Below are positions 34,350-42,663 of a stretch of DNA of 45,062 nucleotides, piece after piece. Within the stretch, counting starts at the first letter, position 1, and each line of letters opens with the position of its first letter. Made by a program: the position numbers and the translations under genes. The notes beneath the pieces were generated by a model. That model was not told the DNA's origin and did not search any database. It worked only from the letters and a program-made list of their open reading frames with translations. Origin of the DNA: Gordonia rhizosphera NBRC 16068 (GTDB taxonomy: Bacteria; Actinomycetota; Actinomycetes; Mycobacteriales; Mycobacteriaceae); contig NZ_BAHC01000127.1 of the NCBI RefSeq assembly GCF_000298195.1, positions 1-45,062 on the forward strand, written 5' to 3'.

Positions 34350-35813
34350 TCAACGCTCAGTGGTCGTCTCAAATTGGCCCAAATCAGAATGCGCCCGAAT
34401 ACCGTCACCTGAATACCCACGGCCGGAGTATCCCGCGTACCCATATTCAGCAGGATTGACCGGTACTCTATTTAGCACACTACCGAGAACTCTCACACCT
34501 GCCGAACTCAGCTGACTGCCAACGTCAGCAACGTCCTTCCTCGAGGTACGGCCTGCGCGGGCAACAACAATCAAACCGTCAACTCGCTGCCCGACCACAC
34601 ATGCGTCTGCAACAAGGAGTACAGGCGGTGTATCACAAATCACTAAATCGTAGTGCTCACGCAACTCCGAAAGAACTCTGCCCATCTTCTCAGAGGCCAG
34701 CAGTTGCGAAGGATTCGGTACCGGCGGTCCGCTAGCCAGCAGATCGAAATCCCGAATACGGTCACGCTGAATGACATCAACCAGACTTGCACTACCCGAG
34801 AGCACGTCCGCAAGTCCAACACCGCCATTTGCTCCAACTCGCAACGCCACAGTGGGACGACGAAGGTCGCAATCAACGACTACTACGCGCTGTCCGAGTT
34901 CAGCAAACGACGCTGCCAGATTCAACGAGGTCGACGTTTTTCCATCACCCGGACGAGGGCTTGTGACTCCCAACAAACTGAATTCACTATCGACATTCAC
35001 AAAAGCCAAATTTGTCCGCAGTTTTCTGTAGGCCTCGGTAGCCGCCGTCCCACTATCAGAAAATTCAAGAACTCCCCCGTTGCCAACCGATTCATCAGCA
35101 GGCACGGAACCCACCACTGGCGATCCAAGAGCAAACCCAAGATCCTCCTTAGAGCGAACGCGGTTATCAAAACGTTCCCAGCCAAAACACACTGCCAACC
35201 CAACGAGCGCCCCAAACACGAATCCCAGACCTGTAGACCGAGTAATCCGCGGAGATATAGGACCTTCACTCAGAGTAGCCGGCGAAACAATCGTCAACCG
35301 AGCGGAAGCTTCACCCCCACCGGGCGGCGTCTCAAGAGTGTTAACGTAGTCCACTAGTGACGCCGCTACCGAATCCGCCAACTCCACCGCACCATCGCCA
35401 TCGGGACTATTTGCAGAAATAGATAGAAGAACAGTTTCCGGTGTAGTATAAGCCGCAAGCATGGACCGCGCCTCATCCACCGAAATACGCAAACCAGAAC
35501 CAGCAATAGCCCGATTCAGAACCGCGTCCGATTCGACCAATTTAGTATATGATTCAACCCGCTGTTGCGAGGCAAGCGAACCCTGATATGCCTCAAGCGC
35601 TCCCCCAGGGCCTGTATTAGCGGTGACGTACAGGGTTGCGGTCGCCGCATACACCGGGGTCCGCATCAAACTCGCGGACAGCGCGAGTGCACCACCCAGA
35701 AGGGAGAGGAGTACAACCAACCACCATCGGTGGTGGATCACAGACCACAACTCATGAGCGATATCACGTTCACCAGCCGCCATCGACCGGTGCGAATAGG
35801 GCGTTGCGTTCAA
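34350..35813 (-). CDS. polysaccharide co-polymerase / tyrosine autokinase (Wzc/CpsD-like)
   Basis: 487 residues, with the Wzz-type membrane domain and BY-kinase in one chain. The first helix is at about 30-50 (WWLVVLLSLLGGALALSASL) and the second at about 195-213, with the extracytoplasmic domain between. The kinase has Walker A TSPRPGDGKTSTSLNLA, Walker A' VVVVDCDLRRP and Walker B YDLVICDTPPVLLVAD. The tail YGYAGYSGRGYSGDG is the tyrosine cluster that is autophosphorylated. It regulates chain length and export and is the expected substrate of the phosphatase at 18054-18584. The first codon is TTG 35813 with GGAAG just upstream; ATG 35783 is the alternative. GC content is clearly lower here than in the NRPS. 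Confidence 0.9.
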   Translation of the reverse strand: MNATPYSHRSMAAGERDIAHELWSVIHHRWWLVVLLSLLGGALALSASLMRTPVYAATATLYVTANTGPGGALEAYQGSLASQQRVESYTKLVESDAVLNRAIAGSGLRISVDEARSMLAAYTTPETVLLSISANSPDGDGAVELADSVAASLVDYVNTLETPPGGGEASARLTIVSPATLSEGPISPRITRSTGLGFVFGALVGLAVCFGWERFDNRVRSKEDLGFALGSPVVGSVPADESVGNGGVLEFSDSGTAATEAYRKLRTNLAFVNVDSEFSLLGVTSPRPGDGKTSTSLNLAASFAELGQRVVVVDCDLRRPTVALRVGANGGVGLADVLSGSASLVDVIQRDRIRDFDLLASGPPVPNPSQLLASEKMGRVLSELREHYDLVICDTPPVLLVADACVVGQRVDGLIVVARAGRTSRKDVADVGSQLSSAGVRVLGSVLNRVPVNPAEYGYAGYSGRGYSGDGIRAHSDLGQFETTTER

Positions 35814-35814
35814 A

Positions 35815-35958
35815 TTACTTCCAATCTACGGGATCGCGAAGCGGCACCCAAAGTACCTCCCCAAACAGTTGAAGCGCGACTGAATTTGCCGAGAACTTCA
35901 TACCGAAGATGCGCAATAGCATACCAATGAACCGCTGGCGAGAGTGTCGATCATCCAT
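35815..35958 (-). CDS. 47-residue small ORF filling the gap between flippase and kinase genes
   Basis: ATG 35958 shares its A with the flippase stop (TGATG), and the TAA at 35815 ends 1 bp before the TTG of the kinase gene, so the ORF fits exactly between its neighbours. The product starts MDDRHSRQRFIGMLLRIFGM, is basic and amphipathic at its N-terminus, and ends LRDPVDWK. It has no clear transmembrane helix and I recognise no family. Exact coupling on both sides favours a real small protein or a leader peptide that couples translation of flippase and kinase. Confidence 0.5.
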   Translation of the reverse strand: MDDRHSRQRFIGMLLRIFGMKFSANSVALQLFGEVLWVPLRDPVDWK

Positions 35959-37247
35959 CAGTCAAGAACCTCCGTACCAACCCTTGAAGCTGCCGACTCA
36001 AGGTCCGCCCGAACATAGAAGAACACGGCCCATAGAAAAACTCCACCGAGAGCCCCAGAAAACACAAGCGCCCAGATAGCGGCCGTCTCACCCCACAAAA
36101 CCAGGGCCGGAACACTGAAAATAAACGGAACTGGCGCCAGAATCGATCTTACCACCACCGTCTTAGACGAATTCCGCAAACCTCTGAAAGCCAACGTCGC
36201 GCCCAGCGAAATCCCCGAAAATGCTTGCAATAATGACATCGGTATAAGAAACTGCCTACCAATATCCCAAACGCCACCGAGTAGGGAGGCAACCCACTCG
36301 GACGGAACGACACAGAGTATAAGACAATAAATCATAACGCCCAAGAACATTATTGCTGAAAACACGATCGACATCACCCGTATGCGCACATACTTTCCAT
36401 ACTCCTGACACTCAAGCACTTTTGGCAAGATTGAAGCAAGCAAGCCCTGTTCCACAACCACAACTGGCCCGAGTATGACTTGAGCACCACGCATAGAGCC
36501 CGCGAAACCCACCGACGATAGACTTGATAATAGCAGCACAACGAGACTTTGCGATCCGCTAGTCACAAGAGCCTCTCCCACCAGATTTCGACCGTGCCCC
36601 CAATACCTTTCACGCCAAGTGGAGACAAACCGCAATGGGAGGCGGCCAGGCAGCCATATTGCGCGCGGACTAACAAGAACTCCCACCAGGCTCGTCAATG
36701 GCCAAAGAAGGAAGACGACAACCATCGAACTCGAATCCGTGAGCCCCACTAGCCCTACGCAAACTGCAAAGGCGCACAACCATAAGAAATCCATCCAGAA
36801 CATGCGGTATGTACCAAATCGAACCAACGTCGTGTACCGGAAAAAGTCGTAAATCACAACAACGTAACAGGTGACCGCGAGGACCTCAAAGGCAGACGAG
36901 AGATCGCCGGGCAGAACCAATGAAGAAATCCATACGAAGACCAAAGATATAGAGCTAAATGCGAGGGCGGCACTCAAAGCGCACCGATATCCGACGGCGC
37001 CCTCAGCCAACCCTTTATCGGTCGATGCTCGATACTCGAGGACATAAGGCATGACAAGAAGCGAACGAGAAACTGTAATAACGACAGTAAAAACGGAAAA
37101 ACCGATAGCGAATGCACCAAACTCCGACGGTGAAGACGAGTACCCAACGGCAATCGAGAGCAAGAAACTATTACCCGAGTAGGCACCCTGGTCCGCGATT
37201 CCCCAAAAGGATCCGCGGACACGAAAAGCAGCTCGAAGTGCGCTCAT
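35958..37247 (-). CDS. lipid-linked oligosaccharide flippase (Wzx/MOP-like)
   Basis: 429 residues with about 12 hydrophobic helices and short loops, consistent with a Wzx-type exporter; only topology and context support the family. The ATG at 37247 overlaps the polymerase stop as ATGA. The membrane segments are rich in Val, Phe and Ser, and GC is low (about 50-55% in sampled rows), unlike the flippase of the left locus at 9978-11378, so the two are not recent duplicates. It should move the repeat unit assembled by the glycosyltransferases upstream in this operon. Confidence 0.75.
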   Translation of the reverse strand: MSALRAAFRVRGSFWGIADQGAYSGNSFLLSIAVGYSSSPSEFGAFAIGFSVFTVVITVSRSLLVMPYVLEYRASTDKGLAEGAVGYRCALSAALAFSSISLVFVWISSLVLPGDLSSAFEVLAVTCYVVVIYDFFRYTTLVRFGTYRMFWMDFLWLCAFAVCVGLVGLTDSSSMVVVFLLWPLTSLVGVLVSPRAIWLPGRLPLRFVSTWRERYWGHGRNLVGEALVTSGSQSLVVLLLSSLSSVGFAGSMRGAQVILGPVVVVEQGLLASILPKVLECQEYGKYVRIRVMSIVFSAIMFLGVMIYCLILCVVPSEWVASLLGGVWDIGRQFLIPMSLLQAFSGISLGATLAFRGLRNSSKTVVVRSILAPVPFIFSVPALVLWGETAAIWALVFSGALGGVFLWAVFFYVRADLESAASRVGTEVLD

Positions 37248-38521
37248 ACGATCTCGGAAGATACGCCAAAGAACTGGCCGGGAGGCAAATTCCTAATTGT
37301 GATCAATAGTAGTCCAAATATCAAACCATTATAGGCGACAAACAATACCGGATTAAACATTGCAGTCACGAGCATAGCCAACAAACCCGAGCAGCAGACT
37401 GTCACTGTCATACGTCTCGGATCCCGAGGGCTCAACTCCATAGACCAGAGCATTGCCCTCGCCGCTACGACCAAGACTGCACCTACAAATAGAATCGAGA
37501 ATACCCACCCACCACCGACGGCAAGCTGCAAGTAGTCATCGTGCAGGGGGACCAGCTTGAACTCACCGGTGAGGCCGTCAGGCGGTCGAACAGCGATATT
37601 GTCGCGAAACAGCGAACCAAACCACGGGCTCTCAGCCACCCTAGCTCTCCCCATCCGATAGAGCACTTCTCGAGTCTGTGTATTGTCCCCCTTTCCTACG
37701 TCGCCATAATACGACGACGAAGCAGCCAAAATCATCCGCCTAAACGCGAAAGCGAGCAGCCCGACAACGACATAAATCGCTGCCAAGACACGCGCCAATC
37801 GGCGATTTAGATAATGAAGACTAAGGACGCATGCCACGACTATCGCCACGAAGACATAGGTAAGCGCTGGATACGCATCGAAGCAAAGCCAACCAGCGAC
37901 AACCATCAGGACTCCGGTGATAACATCCCGAGTGACAAACGCGCCCGCGATTCCCAGCGCGAGGAAATATGCGCTCTCGTGCCTGAAATGCTCCGCTTCA
38001 GCAAGTCCAAATCCAAAGCCAAGAACCGCAATAACGCAAACTGCGTATACGACTCCAGCTGCCTTGAACGCAACGAACACGCGAGAGGTGTCGAAGCTCC
38101 AACGTGAGACGGAATCGACAGCGACGATTATCGCAGGCGCAAATAGGGCTAAAGAATTTGCAGTATTCCCATCTAGGACCCGACCATACAGAGATCCGAG
38201 AAAACCCACCACGATCAGGATCCCTAGAACCTGATAGCTTGTCAGCTTGCGACGCGCATAAGGTCGCTGAACCCAGAGTGTGACCACACTCATGACGACC
38301 GCGGCCGCATACCACTGCAAAGACCCCAGGCTGTATGTAACGAAAGATCCCGCTATCGCTACACAGACTCCAGTGCATATTCCGAAGGTCTTAAGCCGGC
38401 CCGCCTGCCCTTGGCCTAGTGAAGAGTCTGATAAGTGAGAGGCAGTGCCGTTGCGATCGGCAGATCCAGACCCGAATTGCGGACTGCCTGGAGGTGAAGG
38501 CCACAACAATTTCTCACTCAC
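37244..38521 (-). CDS. O-antigen polymerase/ligase family protein (Wzy-like)
   Basis: 425 residues. After a hydrophilic N-terminal ~40 residues there are about ten or more membrane helices. The extracytoplasmic motif VPLHDDYLQLAVGGGWVFS is typical of the Wzy_C/O-antigen ligase family, in which a His or Asp in this loop is essential. GTG 38521 has GGAGA about 8 bases upstream. It joins repeat units outside the membrane. It is followed directly (ATGA) by the flippase, giving a complete Wzx/Wzy pair for this locus. Confidence 0.82.
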   Translation of the reverse strand: MSEKLLWPSPPGSPQFGSGSADRNGTASHLSDSSLGQGQAGRLKTFGICTGVCVAIAGSFVTYSLGSLQWYAAAVVMSVVTLWVQRPYARRKLTSYQVLGILIVVGFLGSLYGRVLDGNTANSLALFAPAIIVAVDSVSRWSFDTSRVFVAFKAAGVVYAVCVIAVLGFGFGLAEAEHFRHESAYFLALGIAGAFVTRDVITGVLMVVAGWLCFDAYPALTYVFVAIVVACVLSLHYLNRRLARVLAAIYVVVGLLAFAFRRMILAASSSYYGDVGKGDNTQTREVLYRMGRARVAESPWFGSLFRDNIAVRPPDGLTGEFKLVPLHDDYLQLAVGGGWVFSILFVGAVLVVAARAMLWSMELSPRDPRRMTVTVCCSGLLAMLVTAMFNPVLFVAYNGLIFGLLLITIRNLPPGQFFGVSSEIV

Positions 38522-38559
38522 TAAGCAGTCTCCGGGGTCTGGTTCGATTACCGTGATGC

Positions 38560-39807
38560 CTAATCATTTTGATGCCGTTCTCGTTCCACAAACTTCTGGT
38601 TTGTAGAATCGTCACTTAACACCTCGGCATATATGGCACGTATATCAGCGCCAATCCGATCGGACGACCAATCGATACGAATGCCCCGATCGTTTTCGCT
38701 TATGTTCGAAATATCAGCCATCGTTTGATTAATAGATTTCAAAGGATCTGAAGGATCTATAGCGTGGAAGTTGGAACTGGCGACAATCTGAGCACCTCCA
38801 TGCGCGAACGCTAACACCGGTTTACCGAGTGCAGCTGCCTCAGCCGCAACCCAACCGCAACTGTCATGCAGACTTGTGAACAAGAGCACGTCGTAAGTCG
38901 CCAAACACTTCACAAACTCATCGCGGGCGAGAGGTTGGTGAATGGTTGCCGACCCCTGCAAGTTACGCCTCGCTATCAATCGTGAAATCCGCTCCCTCTC
39001 AGGTCCATCCCCGTACAGATCCAGTAGCCAACCGCCATTGATAGCGTTTGCCGCAACCGCCTCGACTGCGATGCACGCACCTTTCCAGTCGAGCATGCGC
39101 CCAGCCCAGATGGCATTCAATACGCCGTCTCGAACCGTACTGGGCGAGCGTATGCCAACGCTCTCGACTCGGTCAGGAAAATTAATGATGGCATTCGGCA
39201 TAACAATGACACGGCGGGCGCCAAGCCTCAAAAGTTCACGCTTGGTGTCATAATTGAGCGCTAGGACCACCGTAGCCCTCCTGATGGTCGGCCGAGTCAA
39301 GGTGCAACGAAGGCCAGTTCCGATAACACGACGCATCGAGTCGGCGATGCTACCCCGCAGGGTGAGATATCTCTTGAGTTCTGAAGGAGTGTAAGTGGCA
39401 CCACCCACGGGTCCCCATATAGTCGGTACACCCCTCACAACTGGCATCGGTAACCAATCACTTGCATAAGTGACATGGTGTACTACATCGTAATTTTCTT
39501 TGTGTCTAGCTACGTGCACGCTAAGCGAGATAAGCCACCATGCGTACTGTAAGTAGATCAGACTTTTTCGGTAGCCAAATCGATCAAACGGGGTAGATAC
39601 CCACTTTATTTGTATCGAATGGTTGAGCCGCCCAACTTCTCGAACAAGATCTGAATCTGTCGAGCTATGTCCGACATAGAGGTCAACATCGGCGAATTCC
39701 GAAAGGACTTTCAGCCATTCCCAACCAACACCTGGTTCTGATCCCTCTGAAGGCGAGCATGCGAACGCAAATAATGCAACTCTTATGTTTGCAATTTGAC
39801 CAGTCAT
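38560..39807 (-). CDS. family 4 glycosyltransferase
   Basis: 415 residues, GT-B fold. The N-terminal domain has the loop SEGSEPGVGWEW (Gly/Glu donor loop), and the middle has HHVTYASDWLP and GPVGGATYTP. The C-terminal domain has LDLYGDGPERERI and HDSCGWVAAEAAALGKPV, where the usual first Glu of EX7E is Asp and the second Glu is kept. Its ATG overlaps the stop of the upstream GT2 gene as ATGA. Low GC (about 42% in one sampled row) marks it as part of the foreign-looking segment. Donor unknown. Confidence 0.85.
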   Translation of the reverse strand: MTGQIANIRVALFAFACSPSEGSEPGVGWEWLKVLSEFADVDLYVGHSSTDSDLVREVGRLNHSIQIKWVSTPFDRFGYRKSLIYLQYAWWLISLSVHVARHKENYDVVHHVTYASDWLPMPVVRGVPTIWGPVGGATYTPSELKRYLTLRGSIADSMRRVIGTGLRCTLTRPTIRRATVVLALNYDTKRELLRLGARRVIVMPNAIINFPDRVESVGIRSPSTVRDGVLNAIWAGRMLDWKGACIAVEAVAANAINGGWLLDLYGDGPERERISRLIARRNLQGSATIHQPLARDEFVKCLATYDVLLFTSLHDSCGWVAAEAAALGKPVLAFAHGGAQIVASSNFHAIDPSDPLKSINQTMADISNISENDRGIRIDWSSDRIGADIRAIYAEVLSDDSTNQKFVERERHQND

Positions 39808-40622
39808 TCGCCTGTTCCAAACACGTCGCTAGTCTTGGAGGGCTTCTGGACATATTGTCTTTGAAACTTCCGCTCGCGCAGGATTCCGGCGTTAAGCGTT
39901 TTCAAGGTTCCATGTGTTATTCGCCCGGCGAGTCGCAGGGTACCGGAATTTCGCACCCCAGCGATCTTGGCACGCTCCAGGTCCTCGACCTCGCGGCCAT
40001 TTCGGACTGTAACCTGACCGGTATGCAGTCGGAACGCCGACAGAGGTGTGCGGCAATACCTGAAACGTGCCCCATGATCGGCTAGCTTGATATATAGGCT
40101 CAAATCCATTACCTGCTTTAGATTTTCGTCTAGGGCGAGAAGTCCCTCTTCATAAAGCTCGCGTCGGAAGAAAGTTGATGCGGATTGAATATACGGTCCA
40201 TAGGTTCGTAGGACGAACGGCGAGAAACGGTGTTGCGCGACTAATCTAATTGGGATACCGTTGGCGTCAGTGTGAATGGAGTCTCCATAAACGACGTCTA
40301 TTTCAGGGTTGTCCTCAAAGATCTTCTGCACTCGCTGAAATGCAAATGGCAAGTAGTATTCGTCGGCATTTAGCCATGAAATCACTCTCTCAGACCCGAG
40401 GTGCCTCATTCCCCTGTTTACGGCGTCGGACTGTCCGTTGTCATTTTCCGACACAACTGTCAGCCCAGTCCAACTGTGACGTGCTACTACTTCGTTCGTA
40501 ATATCGGTACTGCAAGCGTCCTGTATGTGATGGCGTGCTGGAACTCCCTGCATACGTACGCTGTCGATCGAGTCAGCAATAAATCGTCCGTAGTTCAAGG
40601 CGGGTGTGACTACAAAGAACAT
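39804..40622 (-). CDS. family 2 glycosyltransferase
   Basis: 272 residues. The N-terminal FFVVTPALNYGRFIADSIDSV is the GT-A first strand and helix; SENDNGQSDAVNRGM is the nucleotide-binding segment; WLNADEYYLP stands at the DxD position (N-A-D-E); GDSIHTD follows as a second acidic site. I chose ATG 40622 because AAGGAGG ends 8 bases upstream; the in-frame GTG at 40631 lies inside that RBS. It overlaps the next GT4 gene as ATGA and follows the WecG-type gene closely. Cytoplasmic, donor unknown. Confidence 0.85.
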   Translation of the reverse strand: MFFVVTPALNYGRFIADSIDSVRMQGVPARHHIQDACSTDITNEVVARHSWTGLTVVSENDNGQSDAVNRGMRHLGSERVISWLNADEYYLPFAFQRVQKIFEDNPEIDVVYGDSIHTDANGIPIRLVAQHRFSPFVLRTYGPYIQSASTFFRRELYEEGLLALDENLKQVMDLSLYIKLADHGARFRYCRTPLSAFRLHTGQVTVRNGREVEDLERAKIAGVRNSGTLRLAGRITHGTLKTLNAGILRERKFQRQYVQKPSKTSDVFGTGE

Positions 40623-40655
40623 ACCGGCCACCTCCTTCCGTACACTCTCACTGAT

Positions 40656-41549
40656 TCAGGTCTTAGTCTTGTTACCGTGAGCTGAATTCACGTTCGTCTC
40701 CGCAACCCGGAACCTCGCTGCAAGATCGCGTGCGACAAAACTTAGGAAGTAAAAACTCCCGAACGTGTATCGGCGCCAGAGGCGTCTGGGTTCGGTCGCC
40801 AGTCTGTAAGCCCATTCGAAACCAGAGGCTTGAATGACTTTCGGCGCTTGAGGTGTTGTTTCGGCTACAAAATCAAAAGCTGCCCCGATACCGATACACG
40901 TGGCCCCAACTCGCTCCGATAAGATCGCGGAGATGAAATCCTGTTTAGGCGTCCCAAGACCTACCCACACGATGTCCGCAGGATGAGGTCTGACCGCCTC
41001 GAGACATTCCTCTATAAACCCGTCATCTAATTCGGAAATGCCAGGGGAATAGTATCCGGCGGCTAATATATTGGGATATTGCTGTTTGATTTTCTGTTCG
41101 AGCTTATTCAACGTTCTTGGTGATCCACCTAAAAAGAAATGACTAATTCCAGTCCCCTGGCTTGCCTCAAGTACAGCCTCGAAGAGCGAAGGACCGCGTA
41201 CTCGGAGATTAGCTCGTGGTCTCCCATCTGCCGTCCAGCTGAGGTAGCACGCAAGCGGTAGACCGTCGGCATAATTCTGACCATAACCCGCCATTGCCGC
41301 CATGTATTCCGGATCTCGAACAGCACATGATATCGAGTAGGCGTTGATCAATCGAATCGGATACCCAGGCGTGGTACCGCATTTTTCCAGAATAGACTTT
41401 GCTGCAGATTGAAGATCGGTCATCTGAAATCGGACCGGGCCAATACTGCCTGCACAAGTCGAATTTTGAGTGCGATCTGCATCTGAGAGTGCACGCTCTG
41501 AGTTTAGCGGGGAATTAGATTGAAGAGCGCTTCGCCAAACGCGGGTCAT
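40656..41549 (-). CDS. WecG/TagA/CpsF-family glycosyltransferase
   Basis: 297 residues. ADGLPLACYLSW is the conserved acidic donor-site segment of the family and ADIVWVGLGTPKQDFI its hallmark motif. Family members (WecG, TagA) add the second sugar, typically a HexNAc or mannosaminuronic acid, to the undecaprenyl-diphosphate-linked first sugar. That fits an operon that begins with an initiating sugar transferase. ATG 41549 has a strong AAGGAGG about 9 bases upstream; the frame continues to 41666 without support. The first ~45 residues are polar and probably disordered. Confidence 0.88.
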   Translation of the reverse strand: MTRVWRSALQSNSPLNSERALSDADRTQNSTCAGSIGPVRFQMTDLQSAAKSILEKCGTTPGYPIRLINAYSISCAVRDPEYMAAMAGYGQNYADGLPLACYLSWTADGRPRANLRVRGPSLFEAVLEASQGTGISHFFLGGSPRTLNKLEQKIKQQYPNILAAGYYSPGISELDDGFIEECLEAVRPHPADIVWVGLGTPKQDFISAILSERVGATCIGIGAAFDFVAETTPQAPKVIQASGFEWAYRLATEPRRLWRRYTFGSFYFLSFVARDLAARFRVAETNVNSAHGNKTKT

Positions 41550-41676
41550 GGATTCAGCCTCCTTTTCCATCGAGGTGGTATTGGTTTCAAACGGTCTGGA
41601 GCATCTCCGGGACTCACAATCTCGCATCGCATGCGGCCTCGCCGAGGCCGCATGCTCGGAGAGCATTTATTTCTTG

Positions 41677-42648
41677 TCAACGTCTAATGACCGACTGGTT
41701 CGCTCTGTACCACTCGATGGTGTCCGATATCCCTTCAGACAACGACCATGTAGGTATCCAGCCGCTTGCCCTGATCGTCGAGACGTCCAGCAACTTCTGG
41801 GGAGTGCCGTCTGGCTTGCTCGTGTCCCATCTTGTCGTGCCCGTGTAACCGACTGAGGTGGCGACCAGACTGGCGATTTCGCTCAGGGTATGATCTTCCC
41901 CCGTTCCTACATTGACCTGCTGTGGGCCGTCGAAATAGTTAAGGAGATGCAGACACGCTGTCGCCATGTCGTCCACGTGGAGAAACTCGCGTCTGGGCGT
42001 TCCGGTCCCCCAGTTGGTGACGTGGTCCGCCTTATTTCGGAGTGCCTGATCATATCGCTGGATGAGCGCTGGCAACACATGTGAACCGGTTGGCGAGAAG
42101 TTGTCACCGGGGCCGTACAGGTTAGTAGGCATTGCGGAAATCCACGGCAGTCCATACTGCCGCCGCACGGCCTGAACGGTAAGGATTCCGGTGATCTTTG
42201 CAATCGCGTATGCGTCGTTAGTCTGTTCGAGTGGACCAGTTAGCAGCGAGTCTTCGCGAATGGGTTGCTCAGCATGCTTCGGGTAGATGCACGAAGATCC
42301 GAGGAAGAGGAGTCGCGGCACTCGCTGTGCGACTGCAGCATCGAGGACATTCGTTTGGATTTGCAGGTTCTGCGAGAGGAAGTCGACCGGGTATGTGCTG
42401 TTGGCCAGGATCCCGCCAACCTTGGCGGCCGCAAGGATGACGACTTCGGGCTGCAACTCCTCAAAGAAGTCAAAAACCGCAGCACGATCGGTCAGGTCTA
42501 GTTCTGCACTTGATCGGCCGGCAAGCCTGGAGAAGCCTTCCTTCTCAAAGAGTCGCCAAAGCGCCGAACCAACAAGGCCGCGGTGTCCCGCAATGTAGGT
42601 CGTCGCGGACCTGTCCAGCGGTCCGACTCGACAAACAGTCTCATCCAT
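41677..42648 (-). CDS. fcl: GDP-L-fucose synthase
   Basis: Converts GDP-4-keto-6-deoxymannose to GDP-L-fucose by epimerisation and NADPH-dependent reduction; cytoplasmic. 323 residues, short-chain dehydrogenase fold. The cofactor loop is AGHRGLVGSALW, the catalytic Ser lies in FLGSSCIYPKHAEQPI, and Tyr/Lys in NDAYAIAKI (YxxxK). PTNLYGPGDNFSPTGSHVLP and RREFLHVDD are family signatures. It follows the dehydratase gene by 15 bp, the usual gmd-fcl pairing, so the pathway from GDP-mannose to GDP-fucose is complete here apart from GDP-mannose supply. Confidence 0.93.
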   Translation of the reverse strand: MDETVCRVGPLDRSATTYIAGHRGLVGSALWRLFEKEGFSRLAGRSSAELDLTDRAAVFDFFEELQPEVVILAAAKVGGILANSTYPVDFLSQNLQIQTNVLDAAVAQRVPRLLFLGSSCIYPKHAEQPIREDSLLTGPLEQTNDAYAIAKITGILTVQAVRRQYGLPWISAMPTNLYGPGDNFSPTGSHVLPALIQRYDQALRNKADHVTNWGTGTPRREFLHVDDMATACLHLLNYFDGPQQVNVGTGEDHTLSEIASLVATSVGYTGTTRWDTSKPDGTPQKLLDVSTIRASGWIPTWSLSEGISDTIEWYRANQSVIRR

Positions 42649-42663
42649 CTCGCTCGTCCCGCC

